Shown one piece after another: positions 9,180 to 18,716 of a stretch of DNA of 64,000 bases. The notes below the pieces were generated by a model. It searched no databases and was not told the DNA's origin. It worked only from the letters and a program-made list of their open reading frames with translations. The stretch lies in assembly GCF_014899185.1 (NCBI RefSeq), contig NZ_CP045201.1, positions 2,526,501 to 2,590,500 of the forward strand, given 5' to 3'. Position numbers and translations under genes: made by a program. Numbering within the stretch: position 1 is the first letter of the stretch; each line of letters starts with the position of its first letter. This DNA comes from Pseudooceanicola spongiae (lineage in GTDB: Bacteria > Pseudomonadota > Alphaproteobacteria > Rhodobacterales > Rhodobacteraceae).

Positions 9180-10187
9180 TCACAGCACGATGTCCATCGT
9201 CACCGGGAAGTGATCCGACGCCTCTAGCAGGGCGGCCTGCAAAGCCGGGGTGCGCCAGCATTCAGGATCATCAAACGGGTGCCAGATTCGCCAGCTGGGC
9301 GAAAGCGCCGCAAGATCGGGTGACACCATGACGTAGTCGAGCAGCGCCTGCAGATACCTCTGCTCATGCGCGATATGGAACCTTGCCGAGGTGGGCGGGG
9401 CACTGAAGCGGCGGCTCAGAGCCTGTTCGACATGGGGATCAAACAGGCACGGCCCGGAGGTTTCGCCCAACAGGATCTCAACCGAAGACCGGCCGAACAG
9501 GTTCTCGTATTCGTCCAGCCCCGGTCCGTCGTTCAGATCGCCCAGCAGGATCAGACTGTCACCTGCCGCCAGATGGCCCTCGATCCGTTGGCGCAGCCAG
9601 ATCGCCTGCGCCAATTGCTTGCGACGGTTCGCGATCGACAGGCGCATCACCTCATCCGGGGTTGTCGCGCCATAGGGGGCCTTGGATTTGAGATGCGCGC
9701 CGATCAGACGCAGGGCGCGGCCATTGGCGAGGCGCACGGCCAGCTCAAGCGGCGGCTTGGAAAAGGTGATGTGATCCTGACGCGCATCGACATCCAGATC
9801 GATGTGAAAGATGCCGTCAAAGCGCGGCACGCCTTCGATAGCCCCCATCGGATCGTGCTGCGCTTCCAGCACATCCGGATCGTACATCAGAGCGATTTCC
9901 TGCTGGGTGTCGTTGGCAAACCCGATCACCGCCCGACGCGCGCGCAAACCAAAGGTCTGCGCAAACCCCTCCAACGCCCGCACGGTGCTGCGCCGCGTGC
10001 CGGTGTCCGGCGCCTCGATCACCATCACCGCATCCGCATCGAGAGTCTGAAAAACGCGCCCAAGCGCCGCGATCTGCGCTGCCCGCGTCACATCGCGCCG
10101 GCGCGACCAGGTGTCGTCGCGCAACAGCTGCCCCTCATCATCGAACAGGGCATCGAACCACTCGACGTTATAGCTGGCGAAACGCAT
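9180..10187 (-). CDS. Endonuclease/exonuclease/phosphatase family protein
   Basis: 335 residues of the EEP (DNase I-like) fold, Mg-dependent phosphodiester hydrolases. Visible motifs are the N-terminal SYNVEWF (metal-binding Asn region), the VIEAPDTG segment where the catalytic Glu of the family sits, GAHLKSKAP, LLGDLNDGP (catalytic Asp-x-Asn), and SDHFPVTMD at the C terminus (the catalytic Asp-His pair). No signal peptide is visible, so it is probably cytoplasmic. The substrate (nucleic acid, lipid or phosphoester) is unknown. It starts 14 bp after the TerB/J-domain gene. Confidence 0.85.
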   Translation of the reverse strand: MRFASYNVEWFDALFDDEGQLLRDDTWSRRRDVTRAAQIAALGRVFQTLDADAVMVIEAPDTGTRRSTVRALEGFAQTFGLRARRAVIGFANDTQQEIALMYDPDVLEAQHDPMGAIEGVPRFDGIFHIDLDVDARQDHITFSKPPLELAVRLANGRALRLIGAHLKSKAPYGATTPDEVMRLSIANRRKQLAQAIWLRQRIEGHLAAGDSLILLGDLNDGPGLDEYENLFGRSSVEILLGETSGPCLFDPHVEQALSRRFSAPPTSARFHIAHEQRYLQALLDYVMVSPDLAALSPSWRIWHPFDDPECWRTPALQAALLEASDHFPVTMDIVL

Positions 10188-10201
10188 GATGCAGAGGCCT
10201 C

Positions 10202-10882
10202 TCAGGCGTGAATGCGGCGGATCTCTTCCCAGGCGCGGTTGATGTCGACCATGCGCTTTTCAGCCATCAGAACAGCTTCTTGCGGCAAGCCGCGGGCCAT
10301 CATGTGGTCGGGGTGACTGTCCCGCACGGCCTGCCGCCAAGCCACGCGCGCATCCTCATAGCTCGTCCCCGGCTCAAGACCCAGCACCGCGAAGGGGTCC
10401 CGATCGGCCTCAGGGACAAAGCGCGCGCGCAGGCGCAGGAACTGAGACGTGCTGAGCCCGAAAATCTCGCCCACCCGCAACAGGAAGGCATCCTCGGCGT
10501 CGTGATAGGTCCCGTCCGCCACCGCGATGTGGAACAACCCCTCCATCAGATCGCAGAAGACATTGCTGTCGGGACCGAACATATGCACGATCCGAGAGGC
10601 ATATTCCTCGTAGCCAGCCACGTCCTGCCGGGCGAGGTTGAAGACGCGCGCGGCACCGGCCTCCTCACTCGGCGGGATATGGAACACCTCGCGAAAAGCC
10701 GTCACCTCGTTTCGGGTCACCTCGCCATCCGCCTTGGCCATCTTGGCACCAAGCGCGATGACGGCAATCGTGAAGGCAACGCTGCGCTCCGGGGGCGTGC
10801 GCAGACGGTCGAAGACGGCGGACAGCGCCTCTCCCTTGGCCAGCGCCTGAAGCGCTTCTGATATGCGGGACCAGATCGACAT
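10202..10882 (-). CDS. TerB-domain and C-terminal J-domain protein (DjlA-like)
   Basis: 226 residues. The N-terminal two thirds resemble a TerB/DjlA central helical domain (AKMAKADGEVTRNEV and AVADGTYHDAEDAFL carry acidic, possibly metal-binding pairs). A J domain follows at about residues 160-226 (DPFAVLGLEPG and the diagnostic HPD in DSHPDH). Such proteins act as DnaK co-chaperones. Unlike E. coli DjlA, I see no N-terminal membrane anchor. The stop is 14 bp from the downstream EEP-family gene. Confidence 0.85.
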   Translation of the reverse strand: MSIWSRISEALQALAKGEALSAVFDRLRTPPERSVAFTIAVIALGAKMAKADGEVTRNEVTAFREVFHIPPSEEAGAARVFNLARQDVAGYEEYASRIVHMFGPDSNVFCDLMEGLFHIAVADGTYHDAEDAFLLRVGEIFGLSTSQFLRLRARFVPEADRDPFAVLGLEPGTSYEDARVAWRQAVRDSHPDHMMARGLPQEAVLMAEKRMVDINRAWEEIRRIHA

Positions 10883-10929
10883 GCTGTGACCTTAGCGCGA
10901 CCGCACGCGACTGTCGTGACGCGGTTCTG

Positions 10930-11724
10930 TCATTCGGCAAATTCCGGATCGATCAGCTTTGCCCGCCCTGTGGCAAGCAGCGCAAGCTGACGCGGCAGGC
11001 AGTTCACCTCGGTCACCGCGCGGCGCAGCTCGGCCTTGAGGGTGCGATGCTTGCCACGATCCCGGCTCATGTCCGAATCGAGCGCGAGGTTCTGCACGGC
11101 CAGCCCCGGTGTCATCATGCCCACGCCAATCTTGGCGAACACGGGCGAGACATTGGGCGAAAACAGCAGGTGATCGGTGGGAAAGCGGATCTCGAACCCG
11201 CCCTCGACGATTTTCTGCATCGCCGAGCGGCGGATGTAGAACGCAGCCGAGCCGCCGGTGCGCAGGTACAGGCGGCGCAACTGACGCGGTGTCGCCGCCC
11301 CGGGCAGGGTCGCAACTGGCGCGCCGAGCAGTTTCTTCGGCTTGCCCTCGACCCGCTTTTCCAGCTGCACGAGGCCGAAATCATCGGGAATCCAGCTGTC
11401 ATCGCGGCAAAATGCGGCAAAATCCTGCGCGAGGTAGGCGTCATCTTCCAGCATGACAACACCATCGGTTGGTTTGCCGGGTTGCGACAGGATCGTCTCG
11501 CAGAGGTTCAGCAGCGTTGTCGCACGCGCCTGACTGCCGCGCCCCATCGGGATGATATGATTGCTGTCGGCGATGCGCGGATGCACACGACCCGCAGGCG
11601 CGGCATGGCCATCGACAGCGGAGACGCGGTTCCAGGTCAGACCCATTTGATCGAGCTGCCCGCCAAGCGCCTCAAGCCGGTCCTGCCGGCGATCCAGATT
11701 GACAATATAGATGGGTATTTGCAT
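10930..11724 (-). CDS. Glycosyltransferase family 25
   Basis: 264 residues. The N terminus IPIYIVNLDRRQDRL is typical of the GT25 family, which transfers galactose or glucose in lipooligosaccharide synthesis. LEDDAYLAQDF carries the acidic nucleotide-sugar-binding motif. The GNAT gene ends 14 bp upstream, so co-transcription is likely. The acceptor is unknown; an envelope polysaccharide role is inferred from the family. Confidence 0.85.
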   Translation of the reverse strand: MQIPIYIVNLDRRQDRLEALGGQLDQMGLTWNRVSAVDGHAAPAGRVHPRIADSNHIIPMGRGSQARATTLLNLCETILSQPGKPTDGVVMLEDDAYLAQDFAAFCRDDSWIPDDFGLVQLEKRVEGKPKKLLGAPVATLPGAATPRQLRRLYLRTGGSAAFYIRRSAMQKIVEGGFEIRFPTDHLLFSPNVSPVFAKIGVGMMTPGLAVQNLALDSDMSRDRGKHRTLKAELRRAVTEVNCLPRQLALLATGRAKLIDPEFAE

Positions 11725-11738
11725 TTTTCGGTCCCGGG

Positions 11739-12239
11739 TCAGGGTGTGAGAATACGCTGCATCAGCACCAGATCCAGCCAGCGGCCGAACTTGCGCCCGA
11801 CCTGCGGCATACGACCGACCTCGACATAGCCGACTGCCGCGTGAAAGGCGACACCAACCGTGTTCTCGGCGGAAACCCCCGCGACCATGACATGCGCCCC
11901 GGCGGCGCGGGCGTGATCCTCGACAGCGTTCATCAGCGCGCGTCCGGCGCCACGCCCCCGCCCCTCGGGCGCCAGGATGATCGTGTGCTCCATCGCGTGA
12001 ACATAGCCGTCGCCGCCGCGGAACTGATCGTAGGAGGCAAAGCCGAGCAGTTCGCCGTCCAGTTCTGCGACGAAGGTCTCGCGCCCTGCCGCGCGACGGC
12101 TCTCGATATAAATCGGCAGGGTGGTTTCGGTCTTTTCTTCCGAGGCGAAAGTGGCCGTCGTTTCACGGTAGATCGGGCGCCAGATTTCCAGCACACGGGG
12201 ATAGTCGCGCGGGGTGATGGCGCGGATGGTCAGGCTCAT
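11739..12239 (-). CDS. GNAT family N-acetyltransferase
   Basis: 166 residues of the phosphinothricin-acetyltransferase-like GNAT branch: LTIRAITPRDYPRVLEIW at the N terminus and the acetyl-CoA loop PEGRGRGAGRAL at about residues 90-101. It transfers acetyl from acetyl-CoA to an amine; the substrate is unknown. I chose ATG at 12239, which has a GGAG box upstream; a longer frame would add 27 unrelated residues and run into the mutase terminator hairpin. Confidence 0.85.
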   Translation of the reverse strand: MSLTIRAITPRDYPRVLEIWRPIYRETTATFASEEKTETTLPIYIESRRAAGRETFVAELDGELLGFASYDQFRGGDGYVHAMEHTIILAPEGRGRGAGRALMNAVEDHARAAGAHVMVAGVSAENTVGVAFHAAVGYVEVGRMPQVGRKFGRWLDLVLMQRILTP

Positions 12240-12299
12240 GTCAGGCTCCGCCGGGGTGTTTCGCGCAATCTTCCCCGAGCGGGCGGAAATGGCAAGACC

Positions 12300-12330
12300 G
12301 GCCCGCTGCATGCTGGCCATGCAGCGGGCT
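12300..12330 (-). terminator. Hairpin downstream of methylmalonyl-CoA mutase
   Basis: A perfect 12-bp stem (GCCCGCTGCATG with its complement, loop of 5) 7 bp past the mutase stop. On the reverse strand it is followed by CGGTCTTGCC, a poor T tract, so it may be a weak terminator or an mRNA 3'-end stabiliser. Confidence 0.55.
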
Positions 12331-12336
12331 GGATGC

Positions 12337-14466
12337 TCAGCTACGGGTCGCGCGGATCAGTTTCAGGATGTCCTGCGCCGCGGAGGGGATATTGGTGCCC
12401 GGCCCGAAGATCGCCTTCACGCCCGCTTTGCGCAGAAACTCGTAATCCTGCTGCGGGATCACGCCGCCGCAGATCACGATGATATCGCCGGCATCGCGCG
12501 CCTTCAGCGCCTCGATCAGCAGCGGCGCCAGCGTCTTGTGGCCAGCCGCCTGTGACGAGATGCCGACGACATGCACATCGTTGTCGATGGCATCCTGCGC
12601 GGCCTCGTCCGGGGTCTGGAACAGCGGCCCGACATCGACGTCAAAGCCGATATCAGCAAAGGCCGTCGCAATGACCTTGGCGCCACGATCATGGCCGTCC
12701 TGCCCCATCTTGACCACCAGCATACGTGGACGTCGGCCTTCCTCCTCGGCGAAATCCTCAACCGATTTCTGAATGGCAGCAAAGCCTTCGTCACCCGCAT
12801 AGGCCGCGCCGTAAACCCCGGCGAGCGTCTTGACCTCAGCGCGGTGGCGGCCGAATTCCTTTTCCATCGCCATGCTGATCTCTCCGACCGTGGCACGCGC
12901 CCGCGCAGCCTCAACCGCCGCTTCCAGCAGGTTGCCGCCTTCGGTGGTGCGCCGGGTCACCTCGTCCAGCGCGGCCTGACAGGCAGCCTCGTCCCGTGTC
13001 TCGCGGATCGTCTTCAGCCGCGCGATCTGGCTGAGACGGACCGCCACGTTATCGACGTCGAGGATGTCGATCGGGTCTTCCTTGTCCTTGCGGTACTTGT
13101 TGACGCCGACGATCACGTCCTGCCCGCGGTCGATCAGCGCCTGCCGTTTGGCAGCGCTCTCCTCGATCCTGAGTTTCGGCATGCCGGAGGCGACGGCTTT
13201 GGTCATGCCCCCCATCTCCTCAACCTCGGTCATCAAAGCCCAAGCCTTTTCGATCAGCTCGTTGGTCAGGCTCTCGACGTAGTAAGACCCCGCCAGCGGG
13301 TCGACGACATTGGTGACGCCGGTTTCCTCCTGCAGCACCAGTTGGGTGTTGCGGGCGATGCGGGCGCTGAAATCGGTGGGCAGGGCAATCGCCTCGTCCA
13401 GCGCATTGGTGTGCAGGGACTGCGTGCCGCCCAGAACTGCGCTCATCGCCTCATAGGCGGTGCGGATGACATTGTTATAGGGGTCCTGTTCCTGCAAGCT
13501 GACGCCCGAGGTTTGGCAATGCGTGCGCAGCATCTTGGAGCGTTCATTCTGCGCCCCAAACTCGGTCATCACGCGGTGCCAGAGGGTGCGCGCGGCACGC
13601 AACTTGGCGATTTCCATGAAGAAGTTCATGCCGATGGCGAAGAAAAACGACAGCCGCCCGGCGAACTTGTCGACATCCATCCCAGCCTCGATAGCGGCCT
13701 TCACGTACTCCCGACCATCCGCCAGCGTATAGGCCAGCTCCTGCACCAGGTTCGCGCCGGCCTCCTGCATGTGGTAGCCAGAGATCGAGATCGAGTTGAA
13801 CTTCGGCATCTCGTTCGAGGTGTATTCAATGATGTCCGAGATGATGCGCATGCTGGGTTCGGGCGGATAGATATAGGTGTTACGCACCATGAACTCTTTC
13901 AGAATGTCGTTCTGAATGGTGCCCGAGAGCAGGGATTTGTCGTGCCCCTGTTCCTCTCCCGTGACGATGAAGCTGGCCAGCACGGGGATCACCGCGCCGT
14001 TCATCGTCATCGAGACAGAGACCTGATCCAGCGGGATGCCGTCGAACAGGATCTTCATATCCTCAACGGAATCAATCGCCACACCGGCCTTGCCGACATC
14101 GCCTTCAACGCGCGGATGGTCACTGTCATAACCCCGATGCGTCGCCAGATCGAAGGCGACCGACACGCCCTGCTGACCGGCGGCGAGGTTGCGGCGATAG
14201 AAGGCGTTGCTGTCCTCGGCAGTGGAAAACCCGGCGTACTGGCGGATCGTCCAGGGGCGTCCTGCGTACATCGTCGCCTTTACCCCGCGCGTGAACGGCG
14301 CGAAGCCAGGCATCGAGCCCATGTGCGGCAGATTAGCGGTGTCCTCGGCACTGTAGACCGGCTTGACCGGGATCTCCTCCAGCGTCTGCCAGGTCAGATC
14401 TTCCAACGGGCGCCCGCGAAGTTCCTTTTCGGCGAGTTTTGCCCAAGCGTCCGTCTTCGAAGTCAT
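12337..14466 (-). CDS. mcm: Methylmalonyl-CoA mutase
   Basis: Adenosylcobalamin-dependent isomerisation of (R)-methylmalonyl-CoA to succinyl-CoA, the last step of propionyl-CoA assimilation. 709 residues, a one-polypeptide form with the catalytic TIM barrel ([15 protein letters not shown], substrate-binding region) and a C-terminal B12-binding domain with the DGHDRG motif (DxHxxG, lower axial His) at about residue 600. It lies 82 bp downstream of pccA in the same direction, so it is probably in one operon with it. No B12 riboswitch is visible. Confidence 0.97.
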   Translation of the reverse strand: MTSKTDAWAKLAEKELRGRPLEDLTWQTLEEIPVKPVYSAEDTANLPHMGSMPGFAPFTRGVKATMYAGRPWTIRQYAGFSTAEDSNAFYRRNLAAGQQGVSVAFDLATHRGYDSDHPRVEGDVGKAGVAIDSVEDMKILFDGIPLDQVSVSMTMNGAVIPVLASFIVTGEEQGHDKSLLSGTIQNDILKEFMVRNTYIYPPEPSMRIISDIIEYTSNEMPKFNSISISGYHMQEAGANLVQELAYTLADGREYVKAAIEAGMDVDKFAGRLSFFFAIGMNFFMEIAKLRAARTLWHRVMTEFGAQNERSKMLRTHCQTSGVSLQEQDPYNNVIRTAYEAMSAVLGGTQSLHTNALDEAIALPTDFSARIARNTQLVLQEETGVTNVVDPLAGSYYVESLTNELIEKAWALMTEVEEMGGMTKAVASGMPKLRIEESAAKRQALIDRGQDVIVGVNKYRKDKEDPIDILDVDNVAVRLSQIARLKTIRETRDEAACQAALDEVTRRTTEGGNLLEAAVEAARARATVGEISMAMEKEFGRHRAEVKTLAGVYGAAYAGDEGFAAIQKSVEDFAEEEGRRPRMLVVKMGQDGHDRGAKVIATAFADIGFDVDVGPLFQTPDEAAQDAIDNDVHVVGISSQAAGHKTLAPLLIEALKARDAGDIIVICGGVIPQQDYEFLRKAGVKAIFGPGTNIPSAAQDILKLIRATRS

Positions 14467-14548
14467 GGCTGTCTCCTCCTGTCCCGGAGCTGTCCGGGCG
14501 ATCTTTCCCTGTCGATTGACGCCCCATCGCAGGGGCGGCAGATCGGCT

Positions 14549-16549
14549 CTATTCGAATTCCATGATCACTTCGTCCACCGCCAGGCTGTCGCCCGCGGCG
14601 GCGTTGATCTTGCTGACGACACCCTTCTTCTCGGCGCGCAGGATGTTTTCCATCTTCATCGCCTCGATGGTGCAGAGCGCCTGCCCCTCATGAACCTCCT
14701 GCCCCTCTTCGACATTCAGTTTCACGACCAGACCCGGCATCGGGCAGAGCAGCAGCTTCGAGGTATCCGGCGCGACCTTCTCGGGCATCAGCTCGGCCAG
14801 TTCCGCCTGACGCGGGTTGCGGACGTGCACCTTCAGGTCGGCCCCGCGACTGCGAATGCGGAACCCGCCCGAGATCTTGCCGACCTTCAGCACCAGCAGG
14901 TCGCCATCGACGGTCATCTTGGCCAGCGTCTGCCCTGGGGTCCAGTCCCCCTCAACCCGGTGAGACGAGCCATCGGCGAACAGGATCGTCGCGCCGCCCG
15001 TATCGGCCTGCACCGTCACCTCAAAGTGTTCGCCCTGCAGGTTCACGACCCAGGCGTCACCCACCTTGCGTTCATGGTTGTCCATGCGGCCCGAAATCCG
15101 CGCCCGCCGGATTTCGGCCACTCGGTGCATCGCCGCGCAACTGGCCGCGATGCGCCGCAGAGTGGCACCGGGCAGCGTCACACCCTCGAACCCCTCCGGC
15201 CATTCTTCGGCGATGAAGGCGGTCGTCATGGTGCCGCTCGTGAACTTCGGGTGGTCCATCACAGCGGAGAGGAACGGCAGGTTGTGCCCGATCCCCTCGA
15301 CCTCGAAACTGTCGAGCGCGATCCGCATCGCCTCAATCGCGGCGTCCCGCGTCGGCGCCCAGGTGCAGAGCTTGGCGATCATCGGGTCATAGTACATGCT
15401 GATCTCGCCGCCCTCAAAGACGCCGGTATCGTTGCGCACGACATGCTCGGCATCCGCGACCTCGGCAGGCGGGCGATAGCGGGTCAGACGACCGATCGAG
15501 GGCAGGAACCCGCGATAGGGATCTTCGGCGTAGAGACGGTTCTCAATAGCCCAGCCGGTCAGCTTCACATCGTCTTGGGTGATGGTCAGCGGTTCGCCAT
15601 TGGCGACGCGGATCATCTGCTCGACAAGGTCGATGCCGGTAATCAGCTCGGTCACAGGGTGTTCGACCTGCAGACGGGTGTTCATCTCAAGAAAGAAGAA
15701 ATTCTTCTCGCCGTCGACGATGAATTCCACCGTCCCCGCACTGGCATAGCCGACGGCCTTGGCCAGCGCGACCGCCTGTTCGCCCATGGCGCGACGGGTC
15801 GCCTCGTCCAGAAACGGGCTCGGAGCCTCTTCGACGACCTTCTGGTTGCGACGCTGGATCGAGCATTCCCGCTCGCCCAGATACACCCCGTTACCATGGG
15901 CATCGCAGAGCACCTGGATCTCGATATGACGCGGCTGCGTCACGAATTTCTCGATGAAGATGCGGTCATCGCCGAAGGAGTTCGCGGCTTCGTTCTTGGA
16001 GGACTGAAAGCCCTCGCGCGCCTCGTCGTCATTCCAGGCGATCCGCATGCCCTTGCCACCACCGCCTGCACTGGCCTTGATCATCACCGGATAGCCGACC
16101 TCACCGGAGATCTTCACGGCTTCCTCGGCATCCTCGATCAGGCCCATGTAGCCGGGTACTGTGCTGACCCCAGCCTCCTGCGCGATCTTCTTCGAGGTGA
16201 TCTTGTCGCCCATCTTTTCGATCGCGCCAACGGGCGGGCCGACAAAGGCGACGCCCTCGGCCTCCAGAGCCTCGGCGAATCTGGGGTTCTCGGACAGGAA
16301 GCCATAGCCCGGATGCACGGCCTGCGCCCCCGAGGACCGGATTGCCGCCATCACCTTGTCTATCACGATGTAGGACTGGTTGGCGGGGGCCGGGCCGATA
16401 TGCACCGCCTCATCCGCCATTTTCACATGCAGCGCATTGCGGTCCGCATCGGAATAGATGGCGACGGTCGCAATTCCCATCTTGCGGGCCGTCTTGATGA
16501 CCCGGCAGGCGATCTCTCCCCGGTTCGCGATCAGGATCTTATTGAACAT
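14549..16549 (-). CDS. pccA: Propionyl-CoA carboxylase, biotin-containing alpha subunit
   Basis: Carboxylates its biotin with bicarbonate and ATP for transfer to propionyl-CoA. 666 residues: biotin carboxylase with ATP-grasp ([10 protein letters not shown] near residue 165), a linking BT-type domain, and a C-terminal biotinyl domain with EAMKMEN at about residue 632, where Lys is biotinylated. Length and neighbours (mcm downstream, pccB 2.2 kb upstream) favour PccA over acetyl- or methylcrotonyl-CoA carboxylase. Three hypothetical or lipoprotein genes and a further small gene separate it from pccB. Confidence 0.96.
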   Translation of the reverse strand: MFNKILIANRGEIACRVIKTARKMGIATVAIYSDADRNALHVKMADEAVHIGPAPANQSYIVIDKVMAAIRSSGAQAVHPGYGFLSENPRFAEALEAEGVAFVGPPVGAIEKMGDKITSKKIAQEAGVSTVPGYMGLIEDAEEAVKISGEVGYPVMIKASAGGGGKGMRIAWNDDEAREGFQSSKNEAANSFGDDRIFIEKFVTQPRHIEIQVLCDAHGNGVYLGERECSIQRRNQKVVEEAPSPFLDEATRRAMGEQAVALAKAVGYASAGTVEFIVDGEKNFFFLEMNTRLQVEHPVTELITGIDLVEQMIRVANGEPLTITQDDVKLTGWAIENRLYAEDPYRGFLPSIGRLTRYRPPAEVADAEHVVRNDTGVFEGGEISMYYDPMIAKLCTWAPTRDAAIEAMRIALDSFEVEGIGHNLPFLSAVMDHPKFTSGTMTTAFIAEEWPEGFEGVTLPGATLRRIAASCAAMHRVAEIRRARISGRMDNHERKVGDAWVVNLQGEHFEVTVQADTGGATILFADGSSHRVEGDWTPGQTLAKMTVDGDLLVLKVGKISGGFRIRSRGADLKVHVRNPRQAELAELMPEKVAPDTSKLLLCPMPGLVVKLNVEEGQEVHEGQALCTIEAMKMENILRAEKKGVVSKINAAAGDSLAVDEVIMEFE

Positions 16550-16611
16550 TCGTGCCCCTCTTCCCGGATGTCACAGGCGCCCTTGGCCTGCGCAATGCAG
16601 GTGTCAGGCAC

Positions 16612-16650
16612 AAAAAAACCCCCGCTGCGGGTGAACCGCTGCGAGGGGTG
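16612..16650 (-). terminator. Rho-independent terminator after the 68-residue lipoprotein gene
   Basis: On the reverse strand, CCCC-T-CGC-A-GCGG pairs with CCGC-A-GCGGGGG, followed by seven T. It separates the lipoprotein gene from pccA, so pccA probably has its own promoter in 16550-16611 or depends on readthrough. Confidence 0.75.
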
Positions 16651-16704
16651 GTATCATCAATGGCGCGTCCGAAAAGACCGGTCGCGCAAAAACGCGTCAG
16701 ACGA

Positions 16705-16911
16705 TTATTTGCAAGCGCGCTTGTTGGTCTGGCAGTATGCCACGTTCGCTGCCGCGCCGACCAGAGCGCCGGTACCAACGCTGCCGCCAGTGACCGCTGC
16801 GCCGCCGACGCCAACCGCGCCGCCAACCAGGGCTTGCTCACCCAACGACTGACCGCAGCCTGCGAGTGCTGCACAGACGAGGCCGACAGAGATCCATTTC
16901 TTGCTGAACAT
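16705..16911 (-). CDS. Small glycine-rich lipoprotein
   Basis: 68 residues. Lipoprotein signal with lipobox LAGC (Cys19), then a mature part of glycine-zipper character (repeated GG, GA and GVGG) and C-terminal CQTNKRACK. An AAGGA ribosome-binding site lies 8 nt before the ATG. It is probably inserted in or tethered to the outer membrane. Function unknown; glycine-zipper lipoproteins of this size are common in Rhodobacterales. Confidence 0.8.
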   Translation of the reverse strand: MFSKKWISVGLVCAALAGCGQSLGEQALVGGAVGVGGAAVTGGSVGTGALVGAAANVAYCQTNKRACK

Positions 16912-17347
16912 GACATACTTCCTTTTTGTTGATCGCTACTGACCAAGCTAACGCATGCCGCGTGCGACAGTTCCATCCGCTTGACGCAAAGAGATTGCGC
17001 GACCGGCAGGAAGTCGCCCAAAGGTGACTGTGCCGCAAGCCGGACCTCGCGGGGGTGCGCGGGTTCAGACAGTCGCGGAAAGGGTGATGCACTAACGGGT
17101 CTACGCGACACGCCCCGGATCCGACGACACGACAGAAACTGGGAAAAAGCGGGCGGCCTTGGAATGGGGATGCCGGGCCGCCCGATAGGGGAAGGGTAGG
17201 TGTGGTAACACACACCGCGCCTAGCAGAACTAAGGCCAAGCGCAGCAGGGTTTATGCTGCGCCTATCAGACAGCAAGGCAAAGCATTTCGCCGCACCAAC
17301 GCCTGTCTGGGCCGAGTTTTGCGCAAGAACGGAGGGTGTCGGCAGGA
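16912..17347. other. 436-bp intergenic region with several hairpins
   Basis: No credible protein-coding gene. It contains three inverted repeats: 17145-17190 (terminator-like on the reverse strand), 17199-17216 (GGTGTG/CACACC) and 17240-17262 (GCGCAGCA/TGCTGCGC, perfect 8-bp stem). The promoter and leader of the 68-residue lipoprotein gene must lie in the 16912-17000 part. The hairpin series could be the 3' UTR of the 17348 gene or a small RNA. Confidence 0.5.
17145..17190 (-). terminator. Reverse-strand terminator
   Basis: On the reverse strand, GGGCGGC and GCCGCCC arms about 19 nt apart are followed by GCTTTTTCCC. It would end transcripts that come from the 17348-17707 gene or from a small RNA in the preceding 160 bp. 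Confidence 0.6.
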
Positions 17348-17707
17348 TCACGCCCAGTCTTCCTCCTGAAATGCCCCAGGAAAGGCCAAACGCGCGGCGG
17401 CTTCGTCGATCACCAGCAGCGCTTCATAGCTCTCGGGGTCGAAAGGCTCATCAGCGGGCAGAACTTCGCGCCCGAGCAGCCATGACAGCCGCCCTGCATC
17501 CAGATTGCCACGCTCGAAGGGCTGATCGCCGAAGTGGTTCCAGAGCGCCTCCATGAAACCCTCGTCCGCACGCTTGTCTGGCGCACGGCGGTCACGGTAG
17601 CGTTCGCGCTTGATCAGAGGGGTTGCCCCCTTGGGATTGGCGCGACGCACGACGAACTGGAAATCCGTCCCCGGCAGACGGCCGGGAAACCCGCGATGTT
17701 TCAGCAT
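17348..17707 (-). CDS. Conserved hypothetical protein
   Basis: 119 residues, soluble, no signal peptide. The sequence is rich in Arg and acidic residues, with GRLPGTDFQFVVRRAN near the N terminus and YEALLVIDEAAARLAFPGAF near the C terminus. I do not recognise a domain. A GGGAG box precedes the ATG at 17707. It lies between pccA and pccB; the strand and spacing allow co-transcription with the small lipoprotein gene upstream, but no function in propionate metabolism can be claimed. Confidence 0.7.
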   Translation of the reverse strand: MLKHRGFPGRLPGTDFQFVVRRANPKGATPLIKRERYRDRRAPDKRADEGFMEALWNHFGDQPFERGNLDAGRLSWLLGREVLPADEPFDPESYEALLVIDEAAARLAFPGAFQEEDWA

Positions 17708-17815
17708 GTCTGCACTCCCATATGGCTGGTGACGGCCGGGAGGGAGCGGACCGGGCCCATCCCGAAGGTCAGGCCCGGCATTGCGACTGCGCGTCGCAGA
17801 TCGAAAAGGGCCGTA

Positions 17816-17956
17816 TTACTTGTATTTGCCGGTGAAGACGGGCTCGGACGAAATGGGTTCGGGAGCGACGACAACGTATTCCGGTTCAGGTTTCGCGCAG
17901 GCCGACATGGTCGTGACAAAGCCGATTGCGAGGAAGAAGGGGATACTCTTGGACAT
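17816..17956 (-). CDS. 46-residue small lipoprotein
   Basis: A short gene: ATG at 17956, preceded by AGGAG 6 nt upstream, stop TAA at 17816. The product has a signal sequence MSKSIPFFLAIGFVTTMSAC with lipobox MSAC (Cys20), then a 26-residue mature peptide rich in Pro, Glu and Val, ending FTGKYK. It is predicted to be lipid-anchored. Very small Pro/Glu-rich lipoproteins of this type recur in Rhodobacterales, but no function is known to me. It sits between two hypothetical genes in the pccA-pccB interval, on the same strand. Confidence 0.75.
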   Translation of the reverse strand: MSKSIPFFLAIGFVTTMSACAKPEPEYVVVAPEPISSEPVFTGKYK

Positions 17957-18299
17957 TGTGGTCTCCTGTTATGCCTGTGGTCCCGGCCAGGCTTCTGAAA
18001 TCCCTTGGCACCGGTGTCACTTGGAAGGGCCGCGATTGCGGACCCAGAGGAGATGATAGCGCAGAGGCGCGACATTTTGTACTTACTCCGTGCTGAGCAG
18101 TGCGAAAGTGATGGAAAAACCTCTGGTTTTTCTGACACCGCATCACGCCGCGCAACATATTGTGGTTCCGAAAGAAACGCCTCCAGATGCGGACCGAAGT
18201 CCGACCCTCTGTCAGGCGTGCGAAAAAAATTCTGTAACATCCTCTTCGCGGGCACGGAAACGGGGATTTGCAGGCAGGCCCCGGAAAATGACGCAGAGC
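17957..18299. other. 343-bp intergenic region, mostly featureless
   Basis: Upstream region of the small lipoprotein gene. The only structure I see is GAAAAACC-tct-GGTTTTTC at about 18115-18132, a symmetric AT-rich hairpin that could serve as a weak terminator for the 18300 gene. No convincing coding sequence. Confidence 0.4.
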
Positions 18300-18674
18300 T
18301 CACGACGCCCGCTCCTCAGCCGAAGGCGTCAGCGCCGCATGGCGCAACCAGCGGGCATGATGTGCGGGGCTGTCCAGCAGCACGCCAAGTTGATGCGCCG
18401 CGGCCGCGCTGGCCTGCGCGCCCTCCATCCGGCCCCCGGCTGTGATGCGCAACGCCCCCTCGCCTGCCTCGACCCGCACCGCCGGAGAGAACCCGCGCAG
18501 ACCTTGCAAGGCACGCCACATGTCCTGCCGCACCTGATGCGCTACACGGGTCAGCGACACCGGGCCCTGCACAGCAAGCTCGGCACTGACCGACAGATCA
18601 AATCGCACAGGCAGACGCCGGGTCACCGTGACCGCGTGTTCTTCTCTCAACCGATGCCAGACGTTGCGCGCCAT
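18300..18674 (-). CDS. Conserved hypothetical protein
   Basis: 124 residues, no signal peptide or membrane segment. The N terminus MARNVWHRLREEHAVTVTRRLPVRFDLSV is followed by a region with HQVRQDMWRALQGLRGFSP. I do not recognise a named domain. I chose the ATG at 18674, which has GAGAGA upstream, over an in-frame start 9 codons earlier. It starts 42 bp after the pccB stop on the same strand, so it is probably co-transcribed with pccB. Confidence 0.7.
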   Translation of the reverse strand: MARNVWHRLREEHAVTVTRRLPVRFDLSVSAELAVQGPVSLTRVAHQVRQDMWRALQGLRGFSPAVRVEAGEGALRITAGGRMEGAQASAAAAHQLGVLLDSPAHHARWLRHAALTPSAEERAS

Positions 18675-18716
18675 AAGTCTCTCTTTCACACACCCCGCCA
18701 CCGGCGGGCCCCACTA

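Noticed and set aside
12571-16852. Very long forward-strand open frames opposite mcm and pccA (664 and 829 codons)
   Set aside because: They are antisense shadows of mcm and pccA in a high-GC genome; products are His/Arg-rich without family resemblance.
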